64,000 nt of DNA, taken from assembly GCA_016217545.1 (NCBI GenBank), contig JACRHT010000012.1, forward strand, positions 930,001-994,000. Reading direction: 5' to 3'. Under the pieces are notes generated by a model. The model ran no database searches. It had not been told where the DNA came from and saw only the letters and a list, made by a program, of their open reading frames with translations. Both the position numbers and the translations under genes were made by a program. Positions 26,878-36,136 of this stretch are shown one piece after another. This DNA comes from Opitutia bacterium. GTDB taxonomy: Bacteria > Verrucomicrobiota > Verrucomicrobiia > Opitutales > Opitutaceae. How positions within the stretch are numbered: position 1 is the first letter of the stretch; each line of letters opens with the position of its first letter.

Positions 26878-27297
26878 ATGAAAGACGTCGTGCGCAACAC
26901 CCTCGCCGCCCTCGCTGGCGCGCTCACCGCCCTGCTGTTGATCTCCGCTCTCCAGATTTTCAGCCAACGCGTGCTCTACCCGCTGCCGGCCGGCCTCAAC
27001 CCGCGCGATCCCGCCGCCATGGCCGCCTACTTCAAGACGCTGCCCGTCGGTGCATTCGTGGCCGTGCTCGTCAGCTACTTCGTCGGCGTGACAGCCGGAG
27101 CCCACGTCGCCGGTCGCTTCTCCTCCGACGGCGGTCCGCGTCAGGCCGTGATGGTCACCGGTCTCTTCGTCGTCGCCTCCCTGATGAACCTCCTCGCGCT
27201 CCCGCACCCGGCTTGGTTTTGGGTCGCGAACTTCGTCACCGTGCTCTTCGCCGGCTGGCTCGCCATCAAGCTCCTGCCGAAACGCGCCGCCGCCTGA
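26878..27297 (+). CDS. Hypothetical small membrane protein
   Basis: Protein of 139 residues with four predicted membrane helices, at about 8-30, 57-77, 89-108 and 113-131. Charged ends fit an inner-membrane location. Glycine and alanine in the helices (FVGVTAGAHVAGRF) recall small integral proteins of unknown role. I recognise no family with confidence. It starts at ATG 26878, between a terminator and the FGGY kinase gene, and is probably transcribed alone. Confidence 0.7.
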   Translation: MKDVVRNTLAALAGALTALLLISALQIFSQRVLYPLPAGLNPRDPAAMAAYFKTLPVGAFVAVLVSYFVGVTAGAHVAGRFSSDGGPRQAVMVTGLFVVASLMNLLALPHPAWFWVANFVTVLFAGWLAIKLLPKRAAA

Positions 27298-27330
27298 GAC
27301 CGACATCGCCCCGCCGCACCGAAGCGTGCG

Positions 27331-27350
27331 GTAGGGCGAGACCGCCGGGC
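27331..27350 (+). repeat. Half-copy of a dispersed intergenic repeat
   Basis: The 20 bases match the consensus GTAGGGCGNGACCGCNGGGC, which also forms both arms of the hairpin at 42919-42991. A diverged version frames the hairpin at 59755-59810. It lies between the small membrane protein gene and the FGGY kinase. Confidence 0.5.
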
Positions 27351-27466
27351 CGCCGCGAGCCCGACAAGCTTCTCTCGCGCTTCGCCCGCGCCTCCTCCTC
27401 CCGGGCAACAATGCGCCCGAGCACAGCGTTGCCCCGCCGCCGCACCTCGCCGTAGCGTCCGCGTCC

Positions 27467-28780
27467 ATGGCGACGATTCTCGGCATCGATGTCGGCTCCT
27501 CCTCGGTCATCGCGGGCATCCTCCGCGGCAAAACCACCCTCGCGGAATCCCCCCGCGCCTTCTTCAAGTCCCGCTGCGACGGCCCCAAGGTCGAGGTCGA
27601 GCCCGACGAACTCCTCCGCGCCGTCCGCACCGCCATCGCCGGCCTGAAAGGCCTCGCCCAAAGCGTCGACGCCATCCACCTCGCCGTCATGTGCCCCGCG
27701 TGGGTCGCCCTCGACGCCAAGGGCAACGCCCTCACGCCCATCGTCACCCACCAGGATCGCCGCAGCGTCGCCCAAGCCGAGGAACTCGAAGCCCGCATGG
27801 GCAAGGAGGCGCACCTCCACACCTGCGGCTGCCGGCCATTCCCCGGCGGCATCAGCTCGACCACTTGGGCCTGGTTCAAGCAACACGAGCCGCAACGCCT
27901 CCGCCGCGCCGACCTCGTCGGCCACCTCAACACCTTCCTCCACCGCCGCCTGACTGGCGCGCGCGTCACCGATCCATCGAACGCGTCGTTCACCGGCCTC
28001 TACCGCACGCTGAAACTCGACGGCTGGAGCGACGAACTCTGCGCCAACCTCGGCGTCGACCAAGCGCTCCTGCCCGAAGTCCACGACGCCGACCGCATCG
28101 GCGGCCGCATCACACCCGAAGCCGCCCGCGCCTTCGGCCTGCGCGCCGGCACGCCGATGATCGTCGGTCTCATGGACGGCAGCGCCGGCATGATCCTTGC
28201 GGGCGCCAAGGTCGGCCAACTCTTCAACGTCACCGGCTCCACCGACGTCCTCGCGCTCTGCACGAACAAGCCGAAGCCGCACGAACGCCTCCTCACCCGC
28301 GCGCTCGGCATCGAAGGAAAATTCCTCCAAGTCAGCACGCTCGCCGCCGTCGCGTCCGCGATCTACTGGGTGCGCGACCAGATGTGTCCGACGATGCCGA
28401 TCGCGGAATTTCAGGCGGAGTTCCGCCGCCTCGCCAAGCTCGGTCCGAAAGCCTCCGGCTCCGTTCGCTTCGAGCCCTACATGGCCGGCGAGCGCACGAG
28501 CATCGTGCAACGCCAGGGCGCTTTCACCGGGCTCACGCTCGCCAGCACGCGCGAGCAGATGCTTTCCGCCGTCGTCGAGAGTCTCATCCGCGCCAGCGCC
28601 GAGCGCTTGCCGCTGCTCGCCGAGTCCGGCACGCCGCTCCTGCGCAACGTTGCCGTCTCCGGCGGCTCCGACCGCCTCGACGTCATCCTGCGCCGCGACT
28701 GGCCCGGCAAGTGGACCTACCGCGCCGTCACCGACGCCACGATGCGCGGCCTCGCGATGCTCGAGCCGAAGGAACTCTGA
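27467..28780 (+). CDS. FGGY-family carbohydrate kinase (xylulokinase-like)
   Basis: ATP-dependent sugar kinase of 437 residues. The N-terminal phosphate loop is GIDVGSSSVIAGI. The catalytic aspartate is expected in GLMDGSAGMI near residue 228, where the family has GxxDG. A second ATP-site block is FNVTGSTDVLALC, and the C-terminal AVSGGSDRLDVIL matches the adenosine-binding segment. It is shorter than most FGGY kinases (about 480-520). The divergent HTCGCRPFPGGISSTTW segment does not match glycerol or xylulose kinases closely, so the sugar is open. No sugar isomerase or transporter adjoins it. Two palindromes lie just downstream. Confidence 0.82.
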   Translation: MATILGIDVGSSSVIAGILRGKTTLAESPRAFFKSRCDGPKVEVEPDELLRAVRTAIAGLKGLAQSVDAIHLAVMCPAWVALDAKGNALTPIVTHQDRRSVAQAEELEARMGKEAHLHTCGCRPFPGGISSTTWAWFKQHEPQRLRRADLVGHLNTFLHRRLTGARVTDPSNASFTGLYRTLKLDGWSDELCANLGVDQALLPEVHDADRIGGRITPEAARAFGLRAGTPMIVGLMDGSAGMILAGAKVGQLFNVTGSTDVLALCTNKPKPHERLLTRALGIEGKFLQVSTLAAVASAIYWVRDQMCPTMPIAEFQAEFRRLAKLGPKASGSVRFEPYMAGERTSIVQRQGAFTGLTLASTREQMLSAVVESLIRASAERLPLLAESGTPLLRNVAVSGGSDRLDVILRRDWPGKWTYRAVTDATMRGLAMLEPKEL

Positions 28781-28794
28781 GCGCCGGCCGCCCG

Positions 28795-28878
28795 GTAACC
28801 TAATAGGTTACTCGTTCGCCTCCGTCCCTCTCTGGAACTCGTCGCGCGCGCCGCACCACGGGTAACCTATTGGGTTAC
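28795..28878. repeat. Pair of near-identical short palindromes 67 bases apart
   Basis: The first (28795-28811) is GTAACCTA, A, TAGGTTAC, an exact palindrome with a one-base centre. The second (28862-28878) is GTAACCTA, T, TGGGTTAC, with one mismatch. Both are followed by TCG. They lie between converging genes. No T-run follows either, which argues against intrinsic termination. A third hairpin (GCTCCCG/CGGGAGC) sits at 28986-29003. Confidence 0.7.
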
Positions 28879-29021
28879 TCGGCGCAGGCCGGGTCTCTTC
28901 GCGGTCGCAGGCGGCTGTTTGTCGGGCTCGACCTCGCGTCGAGCCTCGCCGTCGAACGCGGCGTGATCCGCGCTCGGCCGCGCTCGCTCCCGCAAGCGGG
29001 AGCCCGTCGTGGCTCAGACCC

Positions 29022-29897
29022 TCACCCGCGCTCGGCGTAGAGGCGCCAGAGGACTTGCGTGCCGCAGTCGTCGTAGCCTTTCGCGCGGGCGAGGTCGTAG
29101 AGTTTCTTCGCGGCGGCGAGGCCGGGCAGGTCGAGCTTCAGCTCGGCGGCCGTCTCGAGCGCGAGGTTCATGTCCTTGATGAAATGCTTCACGTAGAAGC
29201 CCGGCGCGAAATCCCCCCGCAACGCCCGCGGCGCGAGCACCGTCATGCCGACGCTGCCGGCCGCGCCTCCGCCGATGTTCTCCAACACGCGCTGCGGCTC
29301 CAGCCCGGCGGACTTCGCGAAGGCCAGCGCTTCGCACCACGACATCATCACCGAGGCGATGCCGATCTGGTTGGCGAGCTTGCAGAGCTGGCCGTTGCCG
29401 GGCGCGCCGTGGAAGACGACGATCTTGCCCATCGCCTCGAAGAGCGGCTTCGCGCGGTCGAATGACGCCGCGTCGCCGCCGACCATGATCGAGAGCCGCG
29501 CCTCGCGCGCGCCGACATCTCCGCCGGTGACGGGCGCGTCGAGCGCCGTGACGCCCTTCGCCGCCGCAGCTGCGGCGATGCGGCGCGCGAGCGCGGGGCT
29601 GGAAGTGGTCATGTCGATCAACACGGCGCCGGGCCGCGCGTGCGCGAGCACGCCGGTCGACGCGAAGTAGGTCTCCTCCACGTCGCGCGGATAGCCGACG
29701 ATCGTGATGACGAAGTCCGCCTGCGCGGCGGCGCCGCCGGGCGTGTCGTGCCACACGGCGCCGGCGGCGAGCAGATCCTCCGCTTTGGCCTTCGTTCGGT
29801 TGTGCACGTGCAGCCGATGGCCCGCCTTCTGGAGGTGGCCGGCCATGCTGCGGCCCATGACACCCGTGCCGATGAACGCGATCGAGAGAGTCGACAT
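29022..29897 (-). CDS. NAD(P)-dependent oxidoreductase, 3-hydroxyisobutyrate dehydrogenase family
   Basis: Cytoplasmic dehydrogenase of 291 residues. The Rossmann motif is AFIGTGVMGRSMAGHL at the N-terminus. The substrate-binding signature DAPVTGGDVGARE lies near residue 120. The catalytic lysine is expected in GNGQLCKLANQI near residue 170, and a C-terminal KDMNLALE block follows. This superfamily reduces or oxidises beta-hydroxyacids and also includes tartronate semialdehyde and succinic semialdehyde reductases, so the substrate is undecided. ATG 29897 fits the family start; the frame is open well upstream, but that sequence is arginine-rich shadow. Confidence 0.87.
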   Translation of the reverse strand: MSTLSIAFIGTGVMGRSMAGHLQKAGHRLHVHNRTKAKAEDLLAAGAVWHDTPGGAAAQADFVITIVGYPRDVEETYFASTGVLAHARPGAVLIDMTTSSPALARRIAAAAAAKGVTALDAPVTGGDVGAREARLSIMVGGDAASFDRAKPLFEAMGKIVVFHGAPGNGQLCKLANQIGIASVMMSWCEALAFAKSAGLEPQRVLENIGGGAAGSVGMTVLAPRALRGDFAPGFYVKHFIKDMNLALETAAELKLDLPGLAAAKKLYDLARAKGYDDCGTQVLWRLYAERG

Positions 29898-29950
29898 GCC
29901 GGCGAGCCGAGCAAGTTTGGTCCGGCGACGCGAAGCAAAATCCCCCGCTT

Positions 29951-30601
29951 TCAGCGTGCTGCGTCGCGCGCGACGGCGAGTAGCTTTTCGCCGCTCACGC
30001 GGACCTTGTAGTCCGGATCGGCGTGCGCGAAACGCACGGTGCCGTCGCGCGCGATCACGAATGCGGCGGGCACGGGCAGCCAGCGCGCCGCGGCGTCGCC
30101 CGGGATGGCGGGGAGATCGATGCCCCACTCGGCGTATTTCTTCTGCATCGCGCTATCGACGCGGTAGGCCAAACCGAGCGCGCGCGAGGCGTGCATGTCG
30201 CGATCGGAAAAGAGGCGGTAGGGCAGATGCTTTTCCTCGGTGAGGAAGCGGATGTTCTTCGGCTGGTCGGTGCTGAGCGCGACGATTTGGAAACCGAGTT
30301 CCATCAGCTTCGGTTCGGCTGCGGCCAGCTCCGCCAGGTGTTGCGTGCAATACGGGCACCAGCCGCCGCGGAACACGATCAGCACCGTTGGCTTGCCGGC
30401 GAGCAGGGCGGCGAGCGAGGCGTCGGTGCCGTCCATCGCTTTGATCGCAGCGTCAGGCACGCGCGCGCCGACAGCCAGCGGATGCGCGGTCGCGGGCGAG
30501 GCGGCGATGTCGGTGGCGGCGCGGACCGGCAAAGGCAGCAGCAGGGTCAGGAGCGACGCGGAGAGGAAGAGCGAGCGGCGAAGCGTGGCGAAGGTGTTCA
30601 T
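29951..30601 (-). CDS. Secreted peroxiredoxin-like (AhpC/TSA) thioredoxin-fold protein
   Basis: Protein of 216 residues with a signal peptide (about 1-29, ending VRAAT). The thioredoxin fold shows ALLAGKPTVLIVFRGGWCPYC followed by TQHLAEL, so the active site is a CPYC pair as in Prx-like proteins, not the single cysteine of classical AhpC. The C-terminal part has PVPAAFVIARDGTVRFAHAD, the usual strand and turn with a cis-proline. It probably reduces peroxides or protein thiols in the periplasm. ATG 30601 is preferred; an ATG at 30619 would add six residues. It overlaps no other gene and is divergent from the AEC permease. Confidence 0.84.
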   Translation of the reverse strand: MNTFATLRRSLFLSASLLTLLLPLPVRAATDIAASPATAHPLAVGARVPDAAIKAMDGTDASLAALLAGKPTVLIVFRGGWCPYCTQHLAELAAAEPKLMELGFQIVALSTDQPKNIRFLTEEKHLPYRLFSDRDMHASRALGLAYRVDSAMQKKYAEWGIDLPAIPGDAAARWLPVPAAFVIARDGTVRFAHADPDYKVRVSGEKLLAVARDAAR

Positions 30602-30708
30602 GGGTGAAGTTCGGAGCATCGTCGCGCGTCGTTTATTCCTGCGCGCGGCGCGCGCGGTCGGACTTTCGACGTGGACGCCCCGGGATGCGCCACGCAAAGT
30701 CCGGCACC

Positions 30709-31647
30709 ATGCTCGTGCTCAACGCGCTTGCCCCGGTGTTCCTGATGATCGCGCTCGGCGCGTGGATGCAACGCACGGAGTTCGTGTCCGCGAGCTTCCT
30801 GCGCGAGGCCAACCGCGTGACCTACTGGCTCGGCCTGCCGGCGCTGTTGTTCAGCCAGCTCGTGAGTTCGTTGCATCAGGCGGCGGGGGCCGAGAAACTG
30901 CTCGGCGCGATGGGAGCGGTGCTCGCGCTGTCGCTCGTCGCGGGCTACGCGCTGGCGGTGCTGTTGCGTGTGCCGGGTGCGGCGATGGGCACGTTTGTGC
31001 AGGGCGCGTTTCGCGGGAACCTGGCGTTCGTGGGCCTGCCGATCGTGTTCGCGTTGCCGAACGTGCCGGTGCTCGGCGGCATCCCGCTGCATTCCGCGGC
31101 GGTGCTCGTGGTGGCGCCTACGATGGTGGTCTACAATCTCGGCGCCGTGATCGTGCTCGTGGCGAGCCAGCATGAACTCGGCTGGGCGTCCGTGCGGCCG
31201 GTGGTGAAGCAGCTGGCGGTGACGCCGCCGCTGTTGGCGACGCTGGCGGGCATCGGCTTCGCGGTCATGGGCTGGACGCTGCCGCACGCGATCGCGCAGA
31301 CGCTCGAAGCGCTCGGCGAGATGGCGCTGCCGCTCGGCTTGCTCGGCGTTGGCGGATCGCTCGTGACGGCGCGATTCGGCGCGTCGTGGCAGGCGCCGGT
31401 CGGCTCCGCGTTGTTGAAGACATTCGGCGGGCCGTTGCTGGCGTGGGCGGCGGCGCGGATGTTCGGCCTCGGCGCGGTCGAGACGAGTTTGCTGATGATC
31501 CTCTCCGCTTCGCCGACCGCGATCGTCTCCTACACGATGGCGGTGGAGATGAAGGGCGACGAGCAACTCGCCTCGACGACGATCGTCGTGAGCGTGGTCA
31601 CTTCGCTGGCGGCGCTGGCGGTGTGCGTGGCGCTGTTCCCGCAGTGA
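30709..31647 (+). CDS. AEC-family permease (auxin efflux carrier type)
   Basis: Inner-membrane transporter of 312 residues with about ten hydrophobic helices arranged in two halves. Family marks are the N-terminal LVLNALAPVFLMIALG, RGNLAFVGLPIVFAL in the first half, and ILSASPTAIVSYTMAVEM in the second, where the proline marks the crossover of the BART-superfamily fold. Bacterial members move dicarboxylates such as malate or malonate, or unknown compounds. ATG 30709 gives the normal N-terminus; ATG 30685 is an alternative. A hairpin that works as a terminator for the opposite strand follows its stop. Confidence 0.85.
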   Translation: MLVLNALAPVFLMIALGAWMQRTEFVSASFLREANRVTYWLGLPALLFSQLVSSLHQAAGAEKLLGAMGAVLALSLVAGYALAVLLRVPGAAMGTFVQGAFRGNLAFVGLPIVFALPNVPVLGGIPLHSAAVLVVAPTMVVYNLGAVIVLVASQHELGWASVRPVVKQLAVTPPLLATLAGIGFAVMGWTLPHAIAQTLEALGEMALPLGLLGVGGSLVTARFGASWQAPVGSALLKTFGGPLLAWAAARMFGLGAVETSLLMILSASPTAIVSYTMAVEMKGDEQLASTTIVVSVVTSLAALAVCVALFPQ

Positions 31648-31677
31648 AAACAAAAAGGCCCGCGCGCGGCGGGCCTT
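31647..31677 (-). terminator. Intrinsic terminator of the LysM/coiled-coil gene
   Basis: Stem AAGGCCCGC / GCGGGCCTT with the loop GCGCG. On the minus strand the stem is followed by a T-rich tail (TTTTTGTTTT). On the plus strand only two T residues follow, so it mainly stops minus-strand transcripts. It lies about 25 bases past the coiled-coil gene stop codon. Confidence 0.8.
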
Positions 31678-31701
31678 GGGAGTGGGAGGTGCGGAGCCGG
31701 C

Positions 31702-34329
31702 TTACGGGATGCGGAGCACCTGGCCGACCTTGAGCTGGCCTTGCGGTCCGATGAGCTCGCGGTTCGCGCCGTAGATTTCCTGCCAGCGGCCGGTGTTGCC
31801 GTAGTAGCGCTGGCTGATCTTCGAGAGGGAATCGCCGGCCTCGACCGTGTGCGTGCGGACATTCGCCGCGGCGGCGACGGTCGCAGCGCTGCGTGCGGCG
31901 GGGTTGTTGGCGAGCGCGGCCTTGAGCTGGTAGTTCTCCTGGGCGAGCAGCGCGTTGGTGCCTTGGACCTGCTGGAGCAGGGCGCGCGTCGAAGCGAGCT
32001 CGGTGCCGGCTTGGCTGCTGCCGCGTTGCGTGGCCGCAAGGGCTTCGTTCAGGCGAGCGACTTCGGCTTGGGCGTTGCGCGCGGATTCCTCGGCGGCGAC
32101 GAGACGCGAGGAGAGGGAATCCTTCTCGTTGCTCAGCGCGCCGGTGGACTTCGTCACGCTCTCCTGGAGTGCGTCGTAGTCTTTCTGAAGTTGCGAGTAG
32201 CCGCTGAGCGCGGTGGCGAGTTTGTCCTCGGCGGTGGCGAGCTTCTCCTTCAGCGCGGCGGGATCCTCGGTCGGCGTGGCCGGCGTCTCGCGCTGGGCGA
32301 CGGCGAGCTGGGCGCGCGTGGTGGCGAGGGCCGACTCGAGCTGCGCGACCCGCGCGGAGAGATCCGGGTAGGCCGGTGTGCTGGGGAGGGACGCACGGGC
32401 GAGCTGATGCTCCAAATCGGCGACGCGCTCGCGGAGGTCCGGGTAGCCGGGCTTGGCGTCGCGGGCGGCGGCGAGTTGGCGACGGAGATCGGCGACGTCG
32501 TTGCGGAGGTCGGGATAGTTCGGGGCAGCCGGGCGGGCCGCGAGTTGCTGTGTCAGGTCGGCGACGCGTTCGCGCAAGTCGGGATACGCGGGCGGAGCGT
32601 TGCGCAGCGCGGTGACTTGGGCTTCGAGCTCAGCCACGCGCTCGCGGAGATCCGGATAACTGGGGGCGGTGGGACGGGCACTGGTCGCGGCGAGCTGGGT
32701 TTCGAGTTCGCTGACGCGGCGGCGGAGGTCGGGGTAGGCGGGCGCGGCGCTTTGCGCGGCGGCGAGCTGGCGTTGGAGATCGGCGACCTGGCTGCGGAGA
32801 TCGGGATAGGCCGGTGCGGCGTTTTTCGCGGACGCGAGTTGTTCCTCGAGGGCGCGATTGGCGGCGCCGAGTTTGTCGGCGGCTTCCTGCGCGACGCCGG
32901 CTTGTTGCAGGCTGCGGCTGAGTTGGGCGCGGACGGTGGCGAGGTCGTTCTCGAGGGCGGCCCGGGCGTTCGTGAGTTCGGTGGCGCGGGTGTCGAGCGT
33001 GTCGGCGCGGCGGTTGGTCTCGACGAGTTGTTTCTCGAGCGTGGCGACGCGGTCGCGGAGATCGGGATAGCCGGGCGCAGCCGGTCTGGCGGCGCCGGAA
33101 CTCGCGGCGGCGGAGAGTTGGTTCTCCAGTTGGGCGACGCGGTCACGCAGGTCCGGGTAAGCGGGCGGGGCGTTGCGGAGGGCCGTGACTTGCGCCTGCA
33201 GGTCGGCGACGCGTTCGCGCAAATCGGGGTAGGCCGGTGGTGCGTTGCGCAGCGCGGTGACCTGGGCCTCGAGATCGGCGACGCGCTCGCGGAGGTCGGG
33301 GAAGGCCGCGACGGCGGGCTTTTGTTTGAGGGCGGCGACCTCGGCGTTGAGGGCGTCGATCTGCTTGCCGAAATCGATCGCGGCGGTCTGCGCCTGGGTG
33401 AGCATGCGTTCGAGGTTGGCGCGGTCCTGCGCGGCTTTGGTGAGCGTGGCGTTCAGCTGGGCGTTGGCGGCGCGGGCGGTCTCGATCTCGGCTTGGGCGG
33501 CCTGGAGCTCGCGGATTTTTTGCGCGAGTTCGGGCGATTCCTTGGCGGTGGCGGGCGCGGCCTGGAGCGACTTGAGGGCTTCGTCGGCGCGGGCGAGTTC
33601 GGCTTTCTGTGACTCGACTTGGCGGACCAGTTCGCCGATGCGCTGTTCGGAGGTGCGGGCTTGTTCCTCGGCGGCGCGCGTGGTGTCGCGCGAATCGGAA
33701 ACTTCCTTCTGCATCTGCGCGGCGAGTTTCTGCAGGCGCTCGCGCTCGGAGCGGAGGGTGGCGAGGTCGCCGGCGAGCTCGGTGAGCTTGGCGGAGAGGG
33801 AGTCGCGCTCGCGGCGGAGTTGCTCGACGTCGCCGGCGGAAGCGGCGGCGGCTTTCGCTTTCTCGAGTTCGGCTTTCAGCTGGTCGGTCTCCTTCCAGGC
33901 GGCGGCGAGCTCGGTGCTGAGCTGCTTTTGGTCGGACTTGGTTTGCGCGAGTTCGGCTTCGAGATTGGAAACGGGAACGGAGGCCGGCGTGGTTGCGGGG
34001 GTGGCCGGCGCGGCTTTCGCGCCACGGCGCTCGGCGAGGCGGGACTTGGCGGCGTCGAGTTCGGGGGCGCTGAGCTGCGCGGTGAGTGCGTCGAGCGCGC
34101 GGCCGCGGGCGCCGTTATCGAGGGCGAGGGAAAGCCAGACGTAGGCTTCGACGCGGTCGACCGGGGTGTCGCGGCCCTCGGCGTAGGCGAGGCCGAGGTT
34201 GTATTGCGCGATGGCGTTGCCCTTCTCGGCCTTGGCGCGGAGGGCGGCGAGGTCGCTCTCGGCGGCGGACAGGCCGGCGGTGAGCGCGGAGGCGAGGAAG
34301 GCGTGGCGGAGGACGCGGGAAAACTTCAT
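31702..34329 (-). CDS. Exported coiled-coil LysM protein with eleven YPDLR repeats
   Basis: Protein of 875 residues. A signal peptide (about 1-24) leads into a Sel1/TPR-like segment (AIAQYNLGLAYAEGRDTPVDRVEAYVW, about 38-66). A long Ala/Glu/Gln-rich coiled coil then runs from about 115 to 790. Inside it the block (F/Y)PDLRxxVAxLExQ recurs eleven times, the first with F and the last with PDLS, spaced 24 residues or more. A single LysM domain closes the protein (THTVEAGDSLSKISQRYYGN, then LKVGQVLRIP), predicting peptidoglycan binding. The likely picture is a periplasmic rod bound to the wall at its C-terminus. Function is unknown. Confidence 0.85.
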   Translation of the reverse strand: MKFSRVLRHAFLASALTAGLSAAESDLAALRAKAEKGNAIAQYNLGLAYAEGRDTPVDRVEAYVWLSLALDNGARGRALDALTAQLSAPELDAAKSRLAERRGAKAAPATPATTPASVPVSNLEAELAQTKSDQKQLSTELAAAWKETDQLKAELEKAKAAAASAGDVEQLRRERDSLSAKLTELAGDLATLRSERERLQKLAAQMQKEVSDSRDTTRAAEEQARTSEQRIGELVRQVESQKAELARADEALKSLQAAPATAKESPELAQKIRELQAAQAEIETARAANAQLNATLTKAAQDRANLERMLTQAQTAAIDFGKQIDALNAEVAALKQKPAVAAFPDLRERVADLEAQVTALRNAPPAYPDLRERVADLQAQVTALRNAPPAYPDLRDRVAQLENQLSAAASSGAARPAAPGYPDLRDRVATLEKQLVETNRRADTLDTRATELTNARAALENDLATVRAQLSRSLQQAGVAQEAADKLGAANRALEEQLASAKNAAPAYPDLRSQVADLQRQLAAAQSAAPAYPDLRRRVSELETQLAATSARPTAPSYPDLRERVAELEAQVTALRNAPPAYPDLRERVADLTQQLAARPAAPNYPDLRNDVADLRRQLAAARDAKPGYPDLRERVADLEHQLARASLPSTPAYPDLSARVAQLESALATTRAQLAVAQRETPATPTEDPAALKEKLATAEDKLATALSGYSQLQKDYDALQESVTKSTGALSNEKDSLSSRLVAAEESARNAQAEVARLNEALAATQRGSSQAGTELASTRALLQQVQGTNALLAQENYQLKAALANNPAARSAATVAAAANVRTHTVEAGDSLSKISQRYYGNTGRWQEIYGANRELIGPQGQLKVGQVLRIP
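32333..33303 (-). repeat. Internal DNA repeat encoding eleven YPDLR units
   Basis: Within the LysM/coiled-coil gene, eleven related units encode (F/Y)PDLR-x-x-V-A-x-L. Some adjacent units are nearly identical: two consecutive ones share the peptide QVTALRNAPPAYPDLR. Unit spacing is 72 bases in the tight pairs and larger elsewhere. Such sequence could expand or shrink by slippage or recombination. Confidence 0.85.
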
Positions 34330-34437
34330 GGCAAAAGTCAGATGGCGACTTGTGCCGGTTCGCGCGGGCGGCGGCAAGCCCGGTGGCGGTCTTCCCGCGC
34401 GATATTCAGCGGGAATTTACGGGCGGCTCGGCTGACT

Positions 34438-35934
34438 TCACTCCTGCCAGTCGAGCGTGCGCTCCACGGCGCGCTGCCAGTTGCGGCGGAGCCGGGCGGT
34501 GGCGGCGGGTTTGGCGCGGGCGGTGAAGGTGCGGTCGGCTTGCCAGAGCGCGGCGATTTCGGCGCGATTTTTCCAGAAGCCCGCGGCGAGGCCGGCGAGG
34601 TAGGCGGCGCCGAGCGCGGTCGTCTCGGTGGTGCGCGGGCGCACGACGGGCACACGGAGGAGGTCGGCTTGGAATTGCATCAGCGCGTCGTTCACGGTGG
34701 CGCCGCCGTCGACGCGGAGCTGGCGCAGCGGTCGGCCGCAGTCGGCGCGCATCGCGGCGAGGAGGTCGGCGCTTTGGTAGGCGATGCTTTCGAGCGCGGC
34801 GCGGGCGACGTGGCCGGCGTTGCTGCCGCGCGTGAGGCCGATGATCGCGCCGCGCGCGGCGGCGTCCCAATGCGGCGCGCCGAGGCCGGTGAACGCGGGC
34901 ACGAGGTAGACGCCGCCGTTGTCGGGGACGCGCGCGGCGAGTTGCTCGACGTCGCCCGAGCGCGCGATGAGGCCGAGGCCGTCGCGGAGCCATTGCACCA
35001 CGGCGCCGCCGACGAAGACGGAGCCTTCGAGGGCGTATTCGAGGCGGCCGTCGAGGCGCCACGCCACGGTGGTGAGGAGCTGGTTTTTCGAAGCGACAGG
35101 CTTGTCGCCGGTGTGCAGGAGCAGGAAGCAGCCGGTGCCGTAAGTGTTTTTCGCCATGCCGGGGCGGAAGCAGGCCTGCCCGAAGAGCGCGGCTTGCTGG
35201 TCGCCGGCGATGCCGGTGATGGGCACGCCGCGCAGTGCGGGCACGGCGGTGACTTCGCCGAAGGCGCCGGAGCTGTCGCGGATTTCGGGGAGGACCTCGC
35301 GCGGGACGCGGAGGATTTTGAGGAGCTCGTCGTCCCACGCGCCGGTGCGGAGATTGAAGAGGAGCGTGCGCGAGGCGTTGGAGGCGTCGGTCGCGTGCAC
35401 GGTGCCACCGGTGAGGCGCCAGAGCAGCCACGTGTCCACGGTGCCGAAGGCGAGTTCGCCTCGCTCGGCGCGACGGCGGGCGCCTGGAATATGATCGAGG
35501 AGCCACGCCAGCTTCGTGCCGGAAAAATACGGATCGAGGAGCAGGCCGGTCTTGCGGCGGAAAAGCGGCGCGAGGCCGGCGCGTTTTAGTTTTTCGCAGG
35601 CGTCGGCGGTGCGGCGATCCTGCCAGACGATGGCGCGGTGGAGCGGCCGGCCGGTGCGGCGGTCCCAGAGCAGTGTGGTCTCGCGCTGGTTGGTGAGGCC
35701 GATCGCGGCGATGCTGCGCGCGGTGAGATTCGCCTTCGCGAGGGCGCCGAGGGCGGTGAGGCGCGTGGTTTCCCAGAGGTCGTGCGCGTCGTGTTCGACC
35801 CAGCCGGGGCGGGGGAAGTGTTGGGCGAACTCCTGCTGCGCCGTGCCGTGCGCGCGGCCGCGGCGGTCGAAGACGATGGCGCGGGATGAAGTGGTGCCTT
35901 GATCGAGCGCGAGGACGTAGCGGGGTTGGCTCAT
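34438..35934 (-). CDS. glpK: Glycerol kinase
   Basis: Cytoplasmic FGGY kinase of 498 residues forming glycerol 3-phosphate. The N-terminal loop [16 protein letters not shown], the block [38 protein letters not shown], the catalytic aspartate region [15 protein letters not shown], and the C-terminal [16 protein letters not shown] all match GlpK at full length. No glpF or glpD is adjacent, so uptake and oxidation genes lie elsewhere. ATG 35934 gives [15 protein letters not shown]. The first 190 bases or so of the gene recur at 37620-37812 in the same orientation as a broken copy. Confidence 0.94.
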   Translation of the reverse strand: MSQPRYVLALDQGTTSSRAIVFDRRGRAHGTAQQEFAQHFPRPGWVEHDAHDLWETTRLTALGALAKANLTARSIAAIGLTNQRETTLLWDRRTGRPLHRAIVWQDRRTADACEKLKRAGLAPLFRRKTGLLLDPYFSGTKLAWLLDHIPGARRRAERGELAFGTVDTWLLWRLTGGTVHATDASNASRTLLFNLRTGAWDDELLKILRVPREVLPEIRDSSGAFGEVTAVPALRGVPITGIAGDQQAALFGQACFRPGMAKNTYGTGCFLLLHTGDKPVASKNQLLTTVAWRLDGRLEYALEGSVFVGGAVVQWLRDGLGLIARSGDVEQLAARVPDNGGVYLVPAFTGLGAPHWDAAARGAIIGLTRGSNAGHVARAALESIAYQSADLLAAMRADCGRPLRQLRVDGGATVNDALMQFQADLLRVPVVRPRTTETTALGAAYLAGLAAGFWKNRAEIAALWQADRTFTARAKPAATARLRRNWQRAVERTLDWQE

Positions 35935-36136
35935 GGGGCGCGGGCGGGGCGAGCGGCAAACTGACGCGTCCGCGCGCGCGGAGCAAGCCGCCACGCCGGG
36001 CGGGCGCAGCGCCGCGGCGGACGGGGGCGATGGATTTTTCGGTGGAAAATGTCCGGATGGCGCGGGTTCGTTCGTTAATAAATGGGGCTGAAAATATCCC
36101 GTGGCGTGTCTCGCGCGACGGACTCCTTCCTCCTCT

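Noticed and set aside
28795-28811. Palindrome as an intrinsic terminator for the FGGY kinase
   Set aside because: No T-run follows on either strand and the arms are AT-rich and short, so a stable terminator hairpin is unlikely.
32333-33303. Regularly spaced repeats that might suggest a CRISPR array
   Set aside because: The units lie in frame inside one long gene, vary at wobble positions and encode the YPDLR peptide; the intervening sequence is coding too.
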